NCBI GenBank assembly: GCA_937864535.1
Contig: CALMJS010000017.1
Span: 1-64,000 of the forward strand
Source: an uncultured Paracoccaceae bacterium
GTDB taxonomy: Bacteria; Pseudomonadota; Alphaproteobacteria; Rhodobacterales; Rhodobacteraceae
DNA: 64,000 nucleotides
Reading direction: 5' to 3'
This document shows positions 35,650-45,295 of this stretch, in pieces (the stretch's first letter is position 1; every line of letters begins with the position of its first letter). The notes under the pieces were generated by a model. The model saw nothing but the letters and a program-made list of their open reading frames with translations, made no database searches and was not told where the DNA came from. The position numbers and the translations under genes were made by a program.

Positions 35650-36828
35650 TCAGAGCGTGACCAAAGCCAGTCTGTCAAACAGCTGTGTGATCCCGGCACG
35701 GTCGACATTGGCAAATGCGATGCGCAATTGCCGCGCGGCATCGGGGTGCCCCTCGGGCATGAACATGGTGCCGGGCAGCAGAAGCACGCTCGCCTCTGTC
35801 ACCAGACGTTTGGCCACACCATCCGACGGCAGATCAAACGGGTGTTCGACGTAGGCAAAATAGGCCCCGCAGCCCAGCAGTTTCCAGCCCTTGGCCGCCA
35901 GTTGGCCAAAGCCGTCCAGAATAGCCTGTCGGCGCGACAGGATTTCATCGCGTTCCCCCGCAAGCCACTGCGACAGGTTCTGCATCCCCCACAGCGCGGC
36001 GCGCTGCCCCAACTGGTTCGGGCAGATCGTAACGGTGTCGAGGTATTTTTCCACCTCGGCCAAGAGAGCGGGGGCGGCGCAGATCGACCCGACGCGATGT
36101 CCGGTCAGCCGGTAGGCCTTGGAGAACGAATAGAGCTGGATCAGCGTGGTGTCCCAGTCCTCGGTGGTCAACAGGTCATGCGGTCGCCCGCTGCGGCTGT
36201 CGAAATCGCGATAGGTCTCGTCCACGATCAGGTGGATGCCCCGTGCAGCACAGAGATCATAAAAGTCGCGAAGGGTCTGTGCCGGATATTCGACGCCCGA
36301 CGGATTGTTGGGCGTGACCAGAACGATCGCGCGGGTTTTGTCGGTGATCAGGGCCGCAGCCGCCTCGGCAGAGGGGATCAGGCCTGCGCCGGGAGACAAG
36401 GGCACTGTCGCGACCCCCGCCATATCGAGCCACATCCGGTGATTGAAATAGTAGGGAAGCGGGACGATCACCTCGTCGCCAGCGGTGCAAAGCGCGGTGA
36501 TGATCGCCGAAAACGCCTGATTGCAGCCAGAGGTGATGGCAACATGGGCGGGGCTAATGGTGCCGCCATAGGCCGCGCTGAATTGGGCGGCGATCTCGGC
36601 GCGCAGGGCCGGCAAGCCGAGCACCGGGCCGTAGAGATGGGCACCGGCCTCTGTCAGGATCATTTCGGACATCGCCCTGAGCATCGGTTCGGGCGGGGTT
36701 TGCACCGGCGCGGCCTGACTGACGTTGATCAGCGGTTTGTCGGCGGGAAAGGTCACACCCTCGATCCAGCGCCGCGCCTCCATCACCGGAGGGGCAAAGG
36801 TCGATTGCGTGCGCGATTGGTGAGTCAT
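35650..36828 (-). CDS. Class I/II pyridoxal-phosphate aminotransferase
   Basis: 392 residues from the ATG at 36828. Fold-type I aminotransferase with ITSGCNQAF (cofactor phosphate loop), VTPNNPSGVEYP (Asn binding the pyridine ring), LIVDETYRDF (Asp to the pyridine nitrogen), YSFSKAYRLTGHRVG (Schiff-base Lys) and LRIAFAN (substrate carboxylate Arg). It resembles aspartate/aromatic aminotransferases, but the exact substrate is not evident. It lies upstream of ppiD (77 bp) and downstream of the gpt terminator and repeat copy 2. Confidence 0.9.
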   Translation of the reverse strand: MTHQSRTQSTFAPPVMEARRWIEGVTFPADKPLINVSQAAPVQTPPEPMLRAMSEMILTEAGAHLYGPVLGLPALRAEIAAQFSAAYGGTISPAHVAITSGCNQAFSAIITALCTAGDEVIVPLPYYFNHRMWLDMAGVATVPLSPGAGLIPSAEAAAALITDKTRAIVLVTPNNPSGVEYPAQTLRDFYDLCAARGIHLIVDETYRDFDSRSGRPHDLLTTEDWDTTLIQLYSFSKAYRLTGHRVGSICAAPALLAEVEKYLDTVTICPNQLGQRAALWGMQNLSQWLAGERDEILSRRQAILDGFGQLAAKGWKLLGCGAYFAYVEHPFDLPSDGVAKRLVTEASVLLLPGTMFMPEGHPDAARQLRIAFANVDRAGITQLFDRLALVTL

Positions 36829-36913
36829 GGTGCCGTCCAACTGGTTGTTCGGGCTCAGAGTTCCAAATGCGCGCCTTCGGCGCAAGGTGATATCTCGGCC
36901 TGCGGCCTCGGGT

Positions 36914-36946
36914 GCCTCCGGCGGAGGTATTTGGGGAAAGATGAAA
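36914..36946. repeat. Intergenic repeat, copy 2 (CCTCCGGCGGAGG element)
   Basis: GCCTCCGGCGGAGGTATTT (36914-36932), then GGGGAAAGATGAAA: 19 bases identical to copy 1 at 5280, then the same GAAAGATGAAA after a short gap. Both copies are also preceded by GCCTGCGGC. Again it lies just beyond the terminator hairpin of a minus-strand gene (here gpt) and upstream of the next minus-strand gene. Confidence 0.75.
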
Positions 36947-36979
36947 ACGGGAATAGAAAACGGGGGCGCGTGGCCCCCG
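36944..36979 (-). terminator. gpt intrinsic terminator
   Basis: CGGGGGC (36961-36967) pairs with GCCCCCG (36973-36979), loop GCGTG. Plus-strand A-rich sequence at 36944-36960 gives a U-rich tail on the minus strand. It starts 11 bp after the gpt stop. Confidence 0.7.
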
Positions 36980-36990
36980 GGAGTCTGTCG

Positions 36991-37503
36991 TTATTCTTTG
37001 CCGCGATAGGGCTGGACATATTGCAGCGCCATATCCCAGGGGAAGAAAATCCAGGTATCCTGGCTGACTTCGGTCACATAGGTGTCGACCTGCGGGCGGC
37101 CCTTGGGTTTGGCGTAGACCGTGGCGAAATGCGCCTGCGGGTACATCTCGCGGACGAGTTCGAGGGTTTTGCCGCTGTCGACCAGATCGTCGATGACCAG
37201 GACGCCGGTGCCATCGCCGATGATCCCGGCATCGGGGGCCTTGAGGACCTTGGCGGCGGATTGGGACTGGTGATCGTAAGATTTAACGCTGATCGTGTCG
37301 ACCGTCCGCACGTCGAGTTCGCGGGCGATGATCATCGCCGGGGCCATGCCGCCGCGGGTGATGGCGATGATGGCCTTCCATGCGCCGCCTTCGAGCGGGC
37401 TCTGGCCGTCAAGGCGCCATGCGAGGGCGCGGCTGTCGCGGTGGAGTTGGTCCCAGGAGACGTGGAAGCCTTTTTCGTGGGGCAAGCGTTCGGTCGGAGC
37501 CAT
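36991..37503 (-). CDS. gpt: Xanthine phosphoribosyltransferase
   Basis: 170 residues. A type I phosphoribosyltransferase that salvages xanthine and guanine with PRPP. The N-terminal [19 protein letters not shown] is typical of Gpt; [20 protein letters not shown] and the PRPP-binding signature [14 protein letters not shown] are intact. The protein is probably peripheral to the inner membrane, as in E. coli. It is the last gene of a minus-strand group after fabI and the LysE-family gene, with its own terminator. Confidence 0.95.
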   Translation of the reverse strand: MAPTERLPHEKGFHVSWDQLHRDSRALAWRLDGQSPLEGGAWKAIIAITRGGMAPAMIIARELDVRTVDTISVKSYDHQSQSAAKVLKAPDAGIIGDGTGVLVIDDLVDSGKTLELVREMYPQAHFATVYAKPKGRPQVDTYVTEVSQDTWIFFPWDMALQYVQPYRGKE

Positions 37504-37513
37504 GGTCGATCCT

Positions 37514-38128
37514 TCAGGTCAGGGCGATTTTCAGGCCAAGCAGAGCGATGAGCCCGCCAAAGGTCCGGTCCACCTTGGCCTTGAGTCGCATGTATGCGGT
37601 ACGCGCGCGCGGCAGCGAGAAAATCCGTGCCACGACGATATACCAGAGGGTTTCATTGGCGAAAACCGCCGCGAGGATGGCAAGACGCCACGGCATTGGC
37701 GTGTCATGCGGAACCAGCCCGACGAAGACCGCGCCAAAGAACACCGCCGGTTTGGGGTTGCTGGCAAAGAACAGGAACCCGTAGCGGATCGCGCCGAGGG
37801 TCGAGCGGGGATTGCGGTTCGCGGTCTGCTCGGGCAGGGGATCGCTGGCGTGGGTCCACATCTTGTAGGCGATCCACAGCAGGAACGCGCCGCCAATGAT
37901 CTTGAGTCCAAGGAAGAGGGCCGGCACCAGTTCAAAGACCAGCGCAAGCCCCGCCATCGCCACGACCGCCCAGAGAAGCGCGCCGATTCCAAAGCCCAGA
38001 GCCAGTGCGGTGGCCACGCCAAAGCCCTCGGAGGCGGCGGTGCGGACCGAGAGGACAAAGCTCGGTCCAGGAGAGATCGCCGCAGCGAGGTGGATCGAAA
38101 CGATCGTCAAGAATGCGGCGATGTCCAT
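37514..38128 (-). CDS. LysE/RhtB-family amino acid exporter
   Basis: 204 residues with six hydrophobic segments. The N-terminal [13 protein letters not shown] is the signature of the LysE/RhtB family, which exports amino acids such as lysine, threonine or homoserine lactone by proton exchange. [20 protein letters not shown] and LLWIAYKMW mark further helices. The substrate cannot be told. It lies 10 bp upstream of gpt and 3 bp after fabI on the same strand, so the three may share a transcript. Confidence 0.92.
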   Translation of the reverse strand: MDIAAFLTIVSIHLAAAISPGPSFVLSVRTAASEGFGVATALALGFGIGALLWAVVAMAGLALVFELVPALFLGLKIIGGAFLLWIAYKMWTHASDPLPEQTANRNPRSTLGAIRYGFLFFASNPKPAVFFGAVFVGLVPHDTPMPWRLAILAAVFANETLWYIVVARIFSLPRARTAYMRLKAKVDRTFGGLIALLGLKIALT

Positions 38129-38131
38129 TGG

Positions 38132-38938
38132 CTACTCTTTGTTCATGTCGGGGGCGTCAACGGCCTTCATGCCGACGACGTGATAGCCCGCATCCACATG
38201 GTGGGTTTCGCCGGTGACGCCGGTCGACAGATCGGACAGCAGGTAGAGAGCCGAGCCGCCGACTTCGTCGATCGAGACGTTTTTGCGCAGGGGCGAGTTG
38301 TACTCGTTCCATTTCAGGATGTAGCGGAAATCGCCGATGCCCGAAGCTGCGAGGGTCTTGATCGGGCCTGCGGAGATGGCGTTTACGCGGATGCGGTCCT
38401 TGCCCAGATCCTCGGCGAGGTAGCGCACCGAGGCCTCGAGCCCGGCCTTGGCCACGCCCATGACGTTATAGTGCGGCATGACGCGTTCCGCGCCGTAGTA
38501 GGTCAGCGTCAGGCAGGAGCCGCCATCGGTCATCATCCTGGCCGCACGCTGCACGACGGCGGTAAAGGAATAGACCGAGATATCCATCGTCATCAGGAAG
38601 TTTTCGCGGGTCGTGTCGACATAGCGGCCGCGCAGTTCGTTTTTGTCGGAAAAGCCGATGGCGTGCACGATAAAGTCCAGCTTGCCCCAGCGCTGTTCCA
38701 GATCGGCGAAGAGAGCATCGACCGAGTCCATGTCCGAGACGTCACAGGGCAGCACGATGTCCGAGCCCAGTTCGCCAGCCAGCGGTTGCACGCGCTTTTT
38801 CAGCGCGTCGCCCTGATAGGAAAACGCGAGTTCGGCCCCAGCACCGGCCAGCGCCTTGGCGATCCCCCAAGCGATCGATTTGTCGTTGGCCAGGCCCATG
38901 ATCAGCCCGCGTTTACCTTGCATCAATTGCGACGTCAT
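38132..38938 (-). CDS. fabI: Enoyl-[acyl-carrier-protein] reductase (NADH)
   Basis: 268 residues, a short-chain dehydrogenase fold. FabI carries out the last reduction in each round of fatty acid elongation. Seen: [20 protein letters not shown] (cofactor binding), LPCDVSD, the active-site block [20 protein letters not shown] with Tyr and Lys spaced as in FabI, and [19 protein letters not shown]. The protein is the target of triclosan-type inhibitors. It is divergent from pdxH (134 bp) and leads the fabI-lysE-gpt group. Confidence 0.97.
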   Translation of the reverse strand: MTSQLMQGKRGLIMGLANDKSIAWGIAKALAGAGAELAFSYQGDALKKRVQPLAGELGSDIVLPCDVSDMDSVDALFADLEQRWGKLDFIVHAIGFSDKNELRGRYVDTTRENFLMTMDISVYSFTAVVQRAARMMTDGGSCLTLTYYGAERVMPHYNVMGVAKAGLEASVRYLAEDLGKDRIRVNAISAGPIKTLAASGIGDFRYILKWNEYNSPLRKNVSIDEVGGSALYLLSDLSTGVTGETHHVDAGYHVVGMKAVDAPDMNKE

Positions 38939-39072
38939 CTGTTCCCCTTGCCTTTGAGGCGCTATTTGGGTTCGGTGTAGGCGATTGCCCCCGTGTCATC
39001 AAGACTATCAGCGACGCTGCGTCACGAATGGTCCGCGAGGGGCGCCAGACGGCAGGACAAAGGACAGGGCAT

Positions 39073-39678
39073 ATGACGGACCGGAGTGGAATTTTTGCAG
39101 GCGACAGCCCGTTCGAGATCGCGCGGCGCTGGTTGGCAGAGGCCGAGGCGTCCGAAGTGAACGACCCGAACGCGATCGCGCTGTCGACGGTGGACGCAGA
39201 GGGCATGCCGAATGCACGGATGGTTCTGCTCAAGGACATCGAGGATGACGCCTTTGTGTTCTATACCAACTACGGCAGTCAAAAGGCGCAGGAGCTGGAC
39301 CATGCGGGCAAGGCGGCCTTTGTGATGCACTGGAAATCCCTGCGGCGGCAGGTCCGTGTGCGCGGTCTGATCGAACGCGAGGAGGGACCGCAGGCAGACG
39401 AGTATTTCGCTTCCCGCTCGCTCAAGAGCCGGCTCGGGGCCTGGGCATCGCGACAGTCGCAGCCGCTGGATGGTCGTGCGACGTTGATGGCCGAAGTTGC
39501 GAAAATTACCGCACGAGAGGGAATCAGTCCTGCGCGTCCGCCGTTCTGGGGCGGGTACCGGATTCGGCCTGTCGAAATCGAATTTTGGGCCGATGGCGCC
39601 TTTAGGTTGCATGATCGGTTTCGCTGGACCCGTTCGGGTGAGCAGGGCGTCTGGGCCATAAACCGCTTATATCCTTGA
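39073..39678 (+). CDS. pdxH: Pyridoxamine 5'-phosphate oxidase
   Basis: 201 residues from the ATG at 39073, with AGGACAGGG upstream. It is an FMN enzyme that makes pyridoxal 5'-phosphate from pyridoxamine or pyridoxine phosphate. Motifs: [85 protein letters not shown] and the C-terminal WAINRLYP. It is complete and typical. It is divergent from fabI. Confidence 0.97.
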   Translation: MTDRSGIFAGDSPFEIARRWLAEAEASEVNDPNAIALSTVDAEGMPNARMVLLKDIEDDAFVFYTNYGSQKAQELDHAGKAAFVMHWKSLRRQVRVRGLIEREEGPQADEYFASRSLKSRLGAWASRQSQPLDGRATLMAEVAKITAREGISPARPPFWGGYRIRPVEIEFWADGAFRLHDRFRWTRSGEQGVWAINRLYP

Positions 39679-39720
39679 GATTCCATAAACGAACGGAGCA
39701 AACGCCTGTTTCCTGCTTGT

Positions 39721-39780
39721 TTTTCATGCCGGTCCGAGGTCTTTTAGCCGGATGAAAATCCAGATCGGATGGGGATCTGG
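39721..39780 (+). promoter_or_regulatory. Two tandem hairpins in the leader of the cold-shock gene
   Basis: Hairpin 1: TTTTCAT-g-CCGG (39721-39732) pairs with CCGGATGAAAA (39748-39758), eleven pairs with one bulged G and a 15-base loop. Hairpin 2: CCAGATC (39760-39766) pairs with GATCTGG (39774-39780), seven perfect pairs. They end 17 bp before the ATG at 39798. No T-run follows either, so they are not terminators of pdxH. An RNA element controlling cold-shock protein synthesis is a reasonable guess. Confidence 0.5.
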
Positions 39781-39797
39781 GTTCGGACTGAAAAAGA

Positions 39798-40328
39798 ATG
39801 ATGACTGATATCGATGCGCAGTCGCGTGTCCTTCGGGGGCGCGTGAAATGGTTTGATCCCGGCAAGGGGTACGGATTCGTCGTTGCGGACGAAGGGGGAC
39901 CGGACATCCTGCTTCATGCGAATGTCCTGAGAAATTACGGTCAAAGTTCTGTCGCGGACGGGGCCGCGATCGAGCTGAAAACCCAGATGACGGATCGCGG
40001 CGTGCAGGCAGTCGAGGTCGTCTCGATCGAAGCGCCGGGGGTTCTGAGCATCGCTTCGACGCTGACGGATCTGCTGGAAATCCCGGCCGAAGATCTGGAG
40101 GCTGCCGAGCTCGAGCCGGCGCGGGTCAAGTGGTTCGACAAGGCAAAGGGGTTCGGGTTTGCCAATGTGTTCGGGTCGCCCGATGACATATTTGTGCATA
40201 TCGAGGTCTTGCGTCGGTCTGGGCTGTCTGATCTGCAAACCGGAGAGGCCGTCGGCATCCGGTGTATCGACGGTAAACGCGGCAAGATGGCAATCGAGGT
40301 GCTGATCTGGGAAAGCGCAATCAAATAA
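39798..40328 (+). CDS. Double cold-shock-domain protein
   Basis: 176 residues with two cold-shock domains: residues about 13-77 (RNP1 KGYGFV, RNP2 DILLH) and about 107-172 (RNP1 [11 protein letters not shown]2 DIFVH), joined by an acidic linker. Each domain is a five-stranded OB fold that binds single-stranded RNA or DNA; tandem forms are common in Alphaproteobacteria, where some act at stationary phase. The first domain has [10 protein letters not shown] where the canonical form has an aromatic-rich strand. The ATG at 39801 is an alternative start. The next gene begins 9 bp after the stop, so they are likely co-transcribed. Confidence 0.93.
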   Translation: MMTDIDAQSRVLRGRVKWFDPGKGYGFVVADEGGPDILLHANVLRNYGQSSVADGAAIELKTQMTDRGVQAVEVVSIEAPGVLSIASTLTDLLEIPAEDLEAAELEPARVKWFDKAKGFGFANVFGSPDDIFVHIEVLRRSGLSDLQTGEAVGIRCIDGKRGKMAIEVLIWESAIK

Positions 40329-40336
40329 CGCTCTGG

Positions 40337-40771
40337 GTGCTGACCCTGATCGGGATCGGGTCAGCCTCGGCCAGCCTCGCGCAGTGCGTCGAGGATAGAC
40401 TGTCAATCGTTGGCGCCAAGGCCGAGGCGGTCTTTACCGTCGCGGTTGCGGATGATCCGGCCGAGCGGGCACAGGGGTTGATGCATGTCGAATCCATGCC
40501 GACCTTGTCGGGCATGATCTTTGTCTACGAGGCACCGTCCCACGCCAGTTTCTGGATGCGCAACACGCTGATTCCGCTGGATATGCTGTTCGCCGATGAG
40601 ACCGGCGTCATCACCCGCATCCACCCGATGGCGATCCCCTTGGACGAGACGCCGATTGACGGCGGCCAAGGGGTCAAATTCGTGCTGGAAATCAACGGCG
40701 GTCTGGCGGCGCGGCTCGGGTTGCAAGAAGGCGACGTGATGCATCACCCGTCGATAGGGAATTGTTCCTGA
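40337..40771 (+). CDS. DUF192-family exported protein
   Basis: 144 residues if started at the GTG at 40337. The DUF192 domain is clear (RAQGLMHVESMPTLSGMIFVYE, then SFWMRNTLIPLDMLF, then VKFVLEINGGLAARLGLQEGD). The N-terminus is hydrophobic and ends SASASLAQC, like a signal peptide with no positive charges. In frame upstream lie codons for GKRNQITLW, which would supply the missing charged region, but no ATG, GTG or TTG precedes them; only a CTG at 40307 or ATA at 40325. So the true start may be non-standard. The function of DUF192 is unknown. A tRNA-Pro follows. Confidence 0.88.
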   Translation: MLTLIGIGSASASLAQCVEDRLSIVGAKAEAVFTVAVADDPAERAQGLMHVESMPTLSGMIFVYEAPSHASFWMRNTLIPLDMLFADETGVITRIHPMAIPLDETPIDGGQGVKFVLEINGGLAARLGLQEGDVMHHPSIGNCS

Positions 40772-40831
40772 TGAATTTGTTGTCGGTTTGGGCTTTTCAA
40801 GCCCGCCGCTGGCAAGTAAAGGGAGGGCAGT

Positions 40832-40908
40832 CGGGGCGTAGCGCAGCCTGGTAGCGCGACGGTTTTGGGTACCGTAGGCCGTAGGTTCGAATCCTATCGC
40901 CCCGACCA
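40832..40908 (+). tRNA. tRNA-Pro (TGG)
   Basis: 77 bases including an encoded CCA. The acceptor stem CGGGGCG pairs with CGCCCCG. The D-arm has the stem GCGC. The anticodon stem is ACGGT/ACCGT with loop TTTGGGT, anticodon TGG (40866-40868). The T-arm stem is GTAGG/CCTAT (one G-T pair) with loop TTCGAAT. It reads CCN proline codons. Confidence 0.97.
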
Positions 40909-40931
40909 CTTCACGATAGTCATACTGACGG

Positions 40932-40959
40932 CGGCCCTTTCGGGGCCGTTTTCGTTTTT
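40932..40959 (+). terminator. Terminator after tRNA-Pro
   Basis: CGGCCC (40932-40937) pairs with GGGCCG (40943-40948), loop TTTCG, followed by TTTTCGTTTTTC. It is 23 bp after the tRNA 3' end. Confidence 0.8.
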
Positions 40960-41464
40960 CGGGGTCCGCCTCTGGGATTCGCAAAAAATGCAATCCTTGA
41001 GGGAATCACTCTATTCATTTCGACCATAGATAGAATTTCCAGTGGCGGCTTTGTGCGGTGCGGACGCATCAAAACGTCACAGTCGTTTCGCCGGTATGTG
41101 CGCCGCTGCGGCAAATCCTATCCTTTCGCAGAGGGTGATACTGCCTTGGCTGTGGACAACTTGGGGGATGAATCGCCTAAGAAATGGTAAACAGTTGGGT
41201 CAAGCCAAAAGATCGCAAATCTAGCGCAAAAAGATGATTGACCCACTAATGATAGTTTGTGCAGTTTGTGGGCGCTGGCGGTGCGCATACAACATCTAGC
41301 GCCGCTTTCGACGTAAAATGACCTCTTCGATCATCCTGATGGATCGTGACCCGCGTCGTGTAACGGCGGGAGGACAGCGTGGTTTTGCGTCAGCGCAGGG
41401 ATGCCCGAACGGGCGCAGGGACAGCTTTAGGCCACGTAGATGGCCCGACAGAGGATAACTGACG
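40960..41464 (+). promoter_or_regulatory. 505-bp intergenic region with promoter motifs and structured leader of nrdJ
   Basis: No convincing gene lies here. ATCTAGCGC occurs twice (41219-41227 and 41294-41302), in contexts (GCAAATCTAGCGC and ACAACATCTAGCGC) resembling half of an NrdR box. The promoter could be TTTGTG...CATACA near 41264-41292. Four hairpins follow: CGATC/GATCG (41328-41346), CCCGC/GCGGG (41350-41370), GCCC/GGGC (41403-41414) and GGCCA/TGGCC (41430-41445). GCGCAGGGA repeats at 41393 and 41413. AGGA (41452-41455) is the ribosome binding site. No cobalamin riboswitch B12 box is seen. Confidence 0.5.
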
Positions 41465-44400
41465 ATGAAAATCGAACGCATTTTCACAAAGGCCGGCCAA
41501 GACGCATATGCAGATATCGAATTCCGCTCGGTCACGTCAGAAATCCGCAACCCCGATGGCTCTACGGTGTTCAAACTCGAAGGTTGCGAGGTGCCCAGCG
41601 ACTGGAGCCAAGTGGCCAGCGATGTGATTGCCCAGAAATACCTGCGCAAGGCCGGGGTGCCGTCGGTGCTGCGCCGGGTCAAGGAAAAGGGCGTGCCCGA
41701 GTTCCTGTGGCGCAGCGAGCCCGCCGAGGGCGCGACCATGGGCGGCGAAACCAGCGCCAAACAGGTGTTCGACCGTCTGGCGGGTGCCTGGACCTATTGG
41801 GGCTGGAAGGGCGGCTATTTCACGTCCGAGGACGACGCCCGCGCCTATTTCGATGAAATGCGCTACATGCTGGCCAACCAGATGGCCGCGCCGAACAGCC
41901 CGCAGTGGTTCAACACCGGCCTGCATTGGGCCTATGGCATCGACGGACCGGCGCAGGGGCACCACTATGTCGATTATCGCACCGGCGAGTTGGTGAAATC
42001 CGACAGCGCCTACGAACATCCGCAGCCGCATGCCTGCTTTATCCAGTCGGTCAAGGACGATCTGGTAAACGAAGGCGGCATCATGGACCTATGGGTCCGC
42101 GAGGCGCGTCTGTTCAAATATGGCTCTGGCACCGGCACCAACTTCAGCTCGCTGCGCGGCGAGGGAGAGCGGCTGTCGGGCGGCGGGAAATCATCGGGTC
42201 TGATGGGATTCCTCAAGATCGGCGATCGGGCCGCAGGCGCGATCAAATCAGGCGGCACAACCCGTCGGGCAGCAAAAATGGTGATCGTCGATGCCGATCA
42301 CCCCGATATCGAGCAGTTCATCAACTGGAAGGTTCTGGAAGAACAAAAGGTCGCCTCGATCGTGGCTGGCTCGAAAATGCACGAGCAAAAGCTGAACGCG
42401 ATCTTTGCCGCGATCAACACTTGGGACGGGCTGGCGGCAGACGCCTATGACCCTGCCAAGAACGACGCTCTCAAATCCGCCATTCGCGATGCGAAAAAGG
42501 TGTCGATCCCGGAAACCTACATCAAGCGGGTGCTGGATTATGCAAAGCAGGGACATTCGAGCATCGAGTTCCCGACCTATGACACCGATTGGGACTCCGA
42601 GGCCTACGCCAGCGTGTCGGGCCAGAACTCGAACAACTCGATCCGGGTGACGGATGCGTTTTTGCAGGCGGTGCGCGAGGATGCCGATTGGCAGTTGATC
42701 AACCGCAAGGACGGCAGCGTCTCCAAGACGATCAAGGCCCGCGACCTGTGGGATCAGGTCGGCCACGCAGCATGGGCCTGCGCCGATCCGGGCATCCAGT
42801 TCCACGATACCGTGAACGCGTGGCATACCTGCCCAGAGGACGGGGCGATCCGCGGGTCGAACCCCTGTTCGGAATATATGTTCCTCGACGATACGGCCTG
42901 TAACCTCGCGTCGATGAACCTGCTGACCTTTTACAAGGAGGGCGAGTTCCGCGCGGACGATTATGTGCATGCGACCCGGCTCTGGACGCTGACGCTGGAA
43001 ATCAGCGTGATGATGGCGCAATTCCCGTCCAAGGAAATCGCGCAACTGTCCTATGACTTCCGCACCTTGGGTCTGGGCTACGCCAATATCGGCGGGCTCT
43101 TGATGAACATGGGTCTGGGATATGACAGCGATGCGGGGCGTTCGCTGGGTGCGGCGCTGACCGCGATCCTGACCGGTGTGGCCTATGCCACCAGCGCGGA
43201 AATCGCCGGCGAATTGGGGGCGTTTTCGGGATATGCCCGTAACAAAACCCACTTGCTGCGGGTCATCCGCAATCACCTGACCGCCGCACAGGGCAAGTCC
43301 GAGGGCTATCAAGGGCTGGCTGTGCGTCCGGTTCCGCTGGATCACGCATCCTGCCCGGACCCGCGCCTGATCACGATGGCGGTTGGCGCATGGGAAGAGG
43401 CGCTGGATCTGGGGCAAAAGCACGGCTACCGCAATGCGCAGGTCTCGGTCATTGCGCCGACGGGGACCATCGGTCTGGTGATGGATTGCGACACCACCGG
43501 GATCGAGCCGGATTTCGCGCTGGTCAAGTTCAAGAAACTGGCCGGGGGCGGGTATTTCAAGATCATCAACCGCTCGGTTCCGGCTGCCTTGGAAACCTTG
43601 GGCTATTCCTCGTCCCAGATCGAGGAGATCATCGCCTATGCGGTGGGTCACGGATCGCTGGGGCAGGCGCCGCATATCAACCACACCGCGCTGATCGGCC
43701 ATGGCTTTGGGCAGCGCGAGGTAGATAAGGTCGAAGCCGCGCTCAAGACCGCCTTTGACATCCGGTTCGTGTTCAACCAGTGGACGCTGGGCGAAGAGTT
43801 CTGCCAAAAGGTGCTGGGCATTCCGGCGGCCAAGCTGAACGACCCGTCCTTTGATCTGCTGCGCCATCTGGGCTATAGCAAAAAAGAGATCGACGCGGCC
43901 AACGACCATGTTTGCGGGACCATGACGCTGGAAGGGGCGCCGTACCTCAGGACCGATCACTATCACGTCTTTGACTGTGCCAACCCCTGTGGCAAGCGCG
44001 GCAAGCGGTTCCTGTCGGTCGATAGCCATATCAAGATGATGGCCGCCGCGCAGTCGTTCATCTCGGGCGCGATTTCCAAAACCATCAACATGCCCAATTC
44101 CGCCACGATCGAGGACTGTCAAAAGGCCTATGAACTGTCGTGGTCCCTCGGAATCAAGGCGAATGCACTCTATCGCGACGGGTCCAAGCTGTCGCAACCG
44201 CTCGCCTCGGCGCTGGTCGAGGATGACGATGACGCCGCCGAAATTCTGGCGACCGGATCGCAGCAGGAAAAGGCCGTGACTCTGGCCGAAAAGGTGGTCG
44301 AAAACATCATCGTCAAGGAAATCGTCCGCGCCCATCGCCAGAAACTGCCGGAACGCCGCAAGGGCTATACCCAAAAGGCCGTGGTCGGCGGGCACAAGGT

Positions 44401-45085
44401 CTATCTGCGCACCGGCGAATATGGCGACGGCACCTTGGGCGAGATTTTCATCGACATGCACAAAGAGGGCGCAGGCTTTCGTGCGATGATGAACAACTTT
44501 GCCATCGCGGTGTCGGTGGGGCTGCAATACGGCGTGCCGCTGGACGAATTCGTCGATGCCTTCACCTTTACCAAGTTCGAACCGGCGGGAATGGTGCAGG
44601 GCAACGACTCGATCAAGTCGGCGACCTCGATCCTCGACTATATTTTCCGCGAACTGGCGGTGTCCTACCTTGACCGGACCGATCTGGCGCATGTCAAACC
44701 GTCGGGCGCGTCCTTTGATGATCTGCACAAGGCAGAGGACGAAGCCAACATTAAGGCGCCCAGCGACACGGCGGCATCCAAGTCCTTGGAAGTGCTCAAG
44801 CAAATTTCATCGACCGGCTATCTGCGCAAACGTCTGCCGCAAGAGTTGATGGCGGTCGGCGGCATGGGGCAGGTGAACCTGCCGGATGGTATGGTCCGCG
44901 CCAAAGTGGCGGAAACCAGCGTGGTCGCGATGACCAGCGCCACGACCACCATTTCTGCCCGTGACAAGGCGAAAATGCAGGGCTATGAGGGCGACCCGTG
45001 CGGGGATTGCGGCAACTACACCCTTGTCCGCAATGGCACCTGCATGAAGTGCAACACCTGCGGTTCGACCTCGGGCTGTAGCTGA
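41465..45085 (+). CDS. nrdJ: Adenosylcobalamin-dependent (class II) ribonucleotide reductase
   Basis: 1206 residues. It reduces ribonucleotides to deoxyribonucleotides with an adenosylcobalamin-generated thiyl radical and does not need oxygen. The finger-loop region with the radical Cys is [20 protein letters not shown] (Cys about residue 468). Upstream are [24 protein letters not shown] and [20 protein letters not shown]; downstream [36 protein letters not shown]-terminal tail carries a zinc-ribbon-like Cys cluster (CGDCGNY, then [14 protein letters not shown]), the likely re-reduction cysteines. No intein is present. No nrdA/B or nrdD is in the window. Confidence 0.97.
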   Translation: MKIERIFTKAGQDAYADIEFRSVTSEIRNPDGSTVFKLEGCEVPSDWSQVASDVIAQKYLRKAGVPSVLRRVKEKGVPEFLWRSEPAEGATMGGETSAKQVFDRLAGAWTYWGWKGGYFTSEDDARAYFDEMRYMLANQMAAPNSPQWFNTGLHWAYGIDGPAQGHHYVDYRTGELVKSDSAYEHPQPHACFIQSVKDDLVNEGGIMDLWVREARLFKYGSGTGTNFSSLRGEGERLSGGGKSSGLMGFLKIGDRAAGAIKSGGTTRRAAKMVIVDADHPDIEQFINWKVLEEQKVASIVAGSKMHEQKLNAIFAAINTWDGLAADAYDPAKNDALKSAIRDAKKVSIPETYIKRVLDYAKQGHSSIEFPTYDTDWDSEAYASVSGQNSNNSIRVTDAFLQAVREDADWQLINRKDGSVSKTIKARDLWDQVGHAAWACADPGIQFHDTVNAWHTCPEDGAIRGSNPCSEYMFLDDTACNLASMNLLTFYKEGEFRADDYVHATRLWTLTLEISVMMAQFPSKEIAQLSYDFRTLGLGYANIGGLLMNMGLGYDSDAGRSLGAALTAILTGVAYATSAEIAGELGAFSGYARNKTHLLRVIRNHLTAAQGKSEGYQGLAVRPVPLDHASCPDPRLITMAVGAWEEALDLGQKHGYRNAQVSVIAPTGTIGLVMDCDTTGIEPDFALVKFKKLAGGGYFKIINRSVPAALETLGYSSSQIEEIIAYAVGHGSLGQAPHINHTALIGHGFGQREVDKVEAALKTAFDIRFVFNQWTLGEEFCQKVLGIPAAKLNDPSFDLLRHLGYSKKEIDAANDHVCGTMTLEGAPYLRTDHYHVFDCANPCGKRGKRFLSVDSHIKMMAAAQSFISGAISKTINMPNSATIEDCQKAYELSWSLGIKANALYRDGSKLSQPLASALVEDDDDAAEILATGSQQEKAVTLAEKVVENIIVKEIVRAHRQKLPERRKGYTQKAVVGGHKVYLRTGEYGDGTLGEIFIDMHKEGAGFRAMMNNFAIAVSVGLQYGVPLDEFVDAFTFTKFEPAGMVQGNDSIKSATSILDYIFRELAVSYLDRTDLAHVKPSGASFDDLHKAEDEANIKAPSDTAASKSLEVLKQISSTGYLRKRLPQELMAVGGMGQVNLPDGMVRAKVAETSVVAMTSATTTISARDKAKMQGYEGDPCGDCGNYTLVRNGTCMKCNTCGSTSGCS

Positions 45086-45180
45086 TAGAGTTTCCGGGGC
45101 CGGTGCGCTGGCCCCTGACGCGGATCGGGATACAGGCAAAAAGCTAACGGGCGGTACATAAATCCACCCGATCCGTGAAC

Positions 45181-45208
45181 TGGGGGGCCCTGCGCCCCCC
45201 ATTTCTTT
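45181..45208 (+). terminator. nrdJ terminator
   Basis: TGGGGGGC (45181-45188) pairs with GCCCCCCA (45194-45201), loop CCTGC, followed by TTTCTTTT. It is about 95 bp after the nrdJ stop. Confidence 0.8.
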
Positions 45209-45234
45209 TGCAAGAGGCACCGAGACGGGCAATT

Positions 45235-45264
45235 AAAAAGCCCCCTATCGACGGGATAGGGGGC
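45235..45264 (-). terminator. ssb terminator
   Basis: GCCCCCTATC (45240-45249) pairs with GATAGGGGGC (45255-45264), loop GACGG. Plus-strand AAAAA (45235-45239) gives a U-run on the minus strand. It is 31 bp after the ssb stop. Confidence 0.85.
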
Positions 45265-45295
45265 CAAATTGCTTTGGGATCAGGTCCGTGCCGGA

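Noticed and set aside
32951-35854. A 967-codon plus-strand frame over trpE and ppiD
   Set aside because: It spans the antisense of two recognisable genes and their gap; no start or domain supports it.
41042-41464. Cobalamin riboswitch for the B12-dependent reductase
   Set aside because: The conserved B12 box and core GCCACTG are not present; only unrelated hairpins are seen.
41296-41760. A 154-codon minus-strand frame over the nrdJ start
   Set aside because: It overlaps the nrdJ N-terminus antisense and the structured leader; no domain or good start.
42248-44803. An 851-codon open frame opposite nrdJ
   Set aside because: Antisense to the conserved core of ribonucleotide reductase; composition shows codon-bias mirroring, not a protein family.
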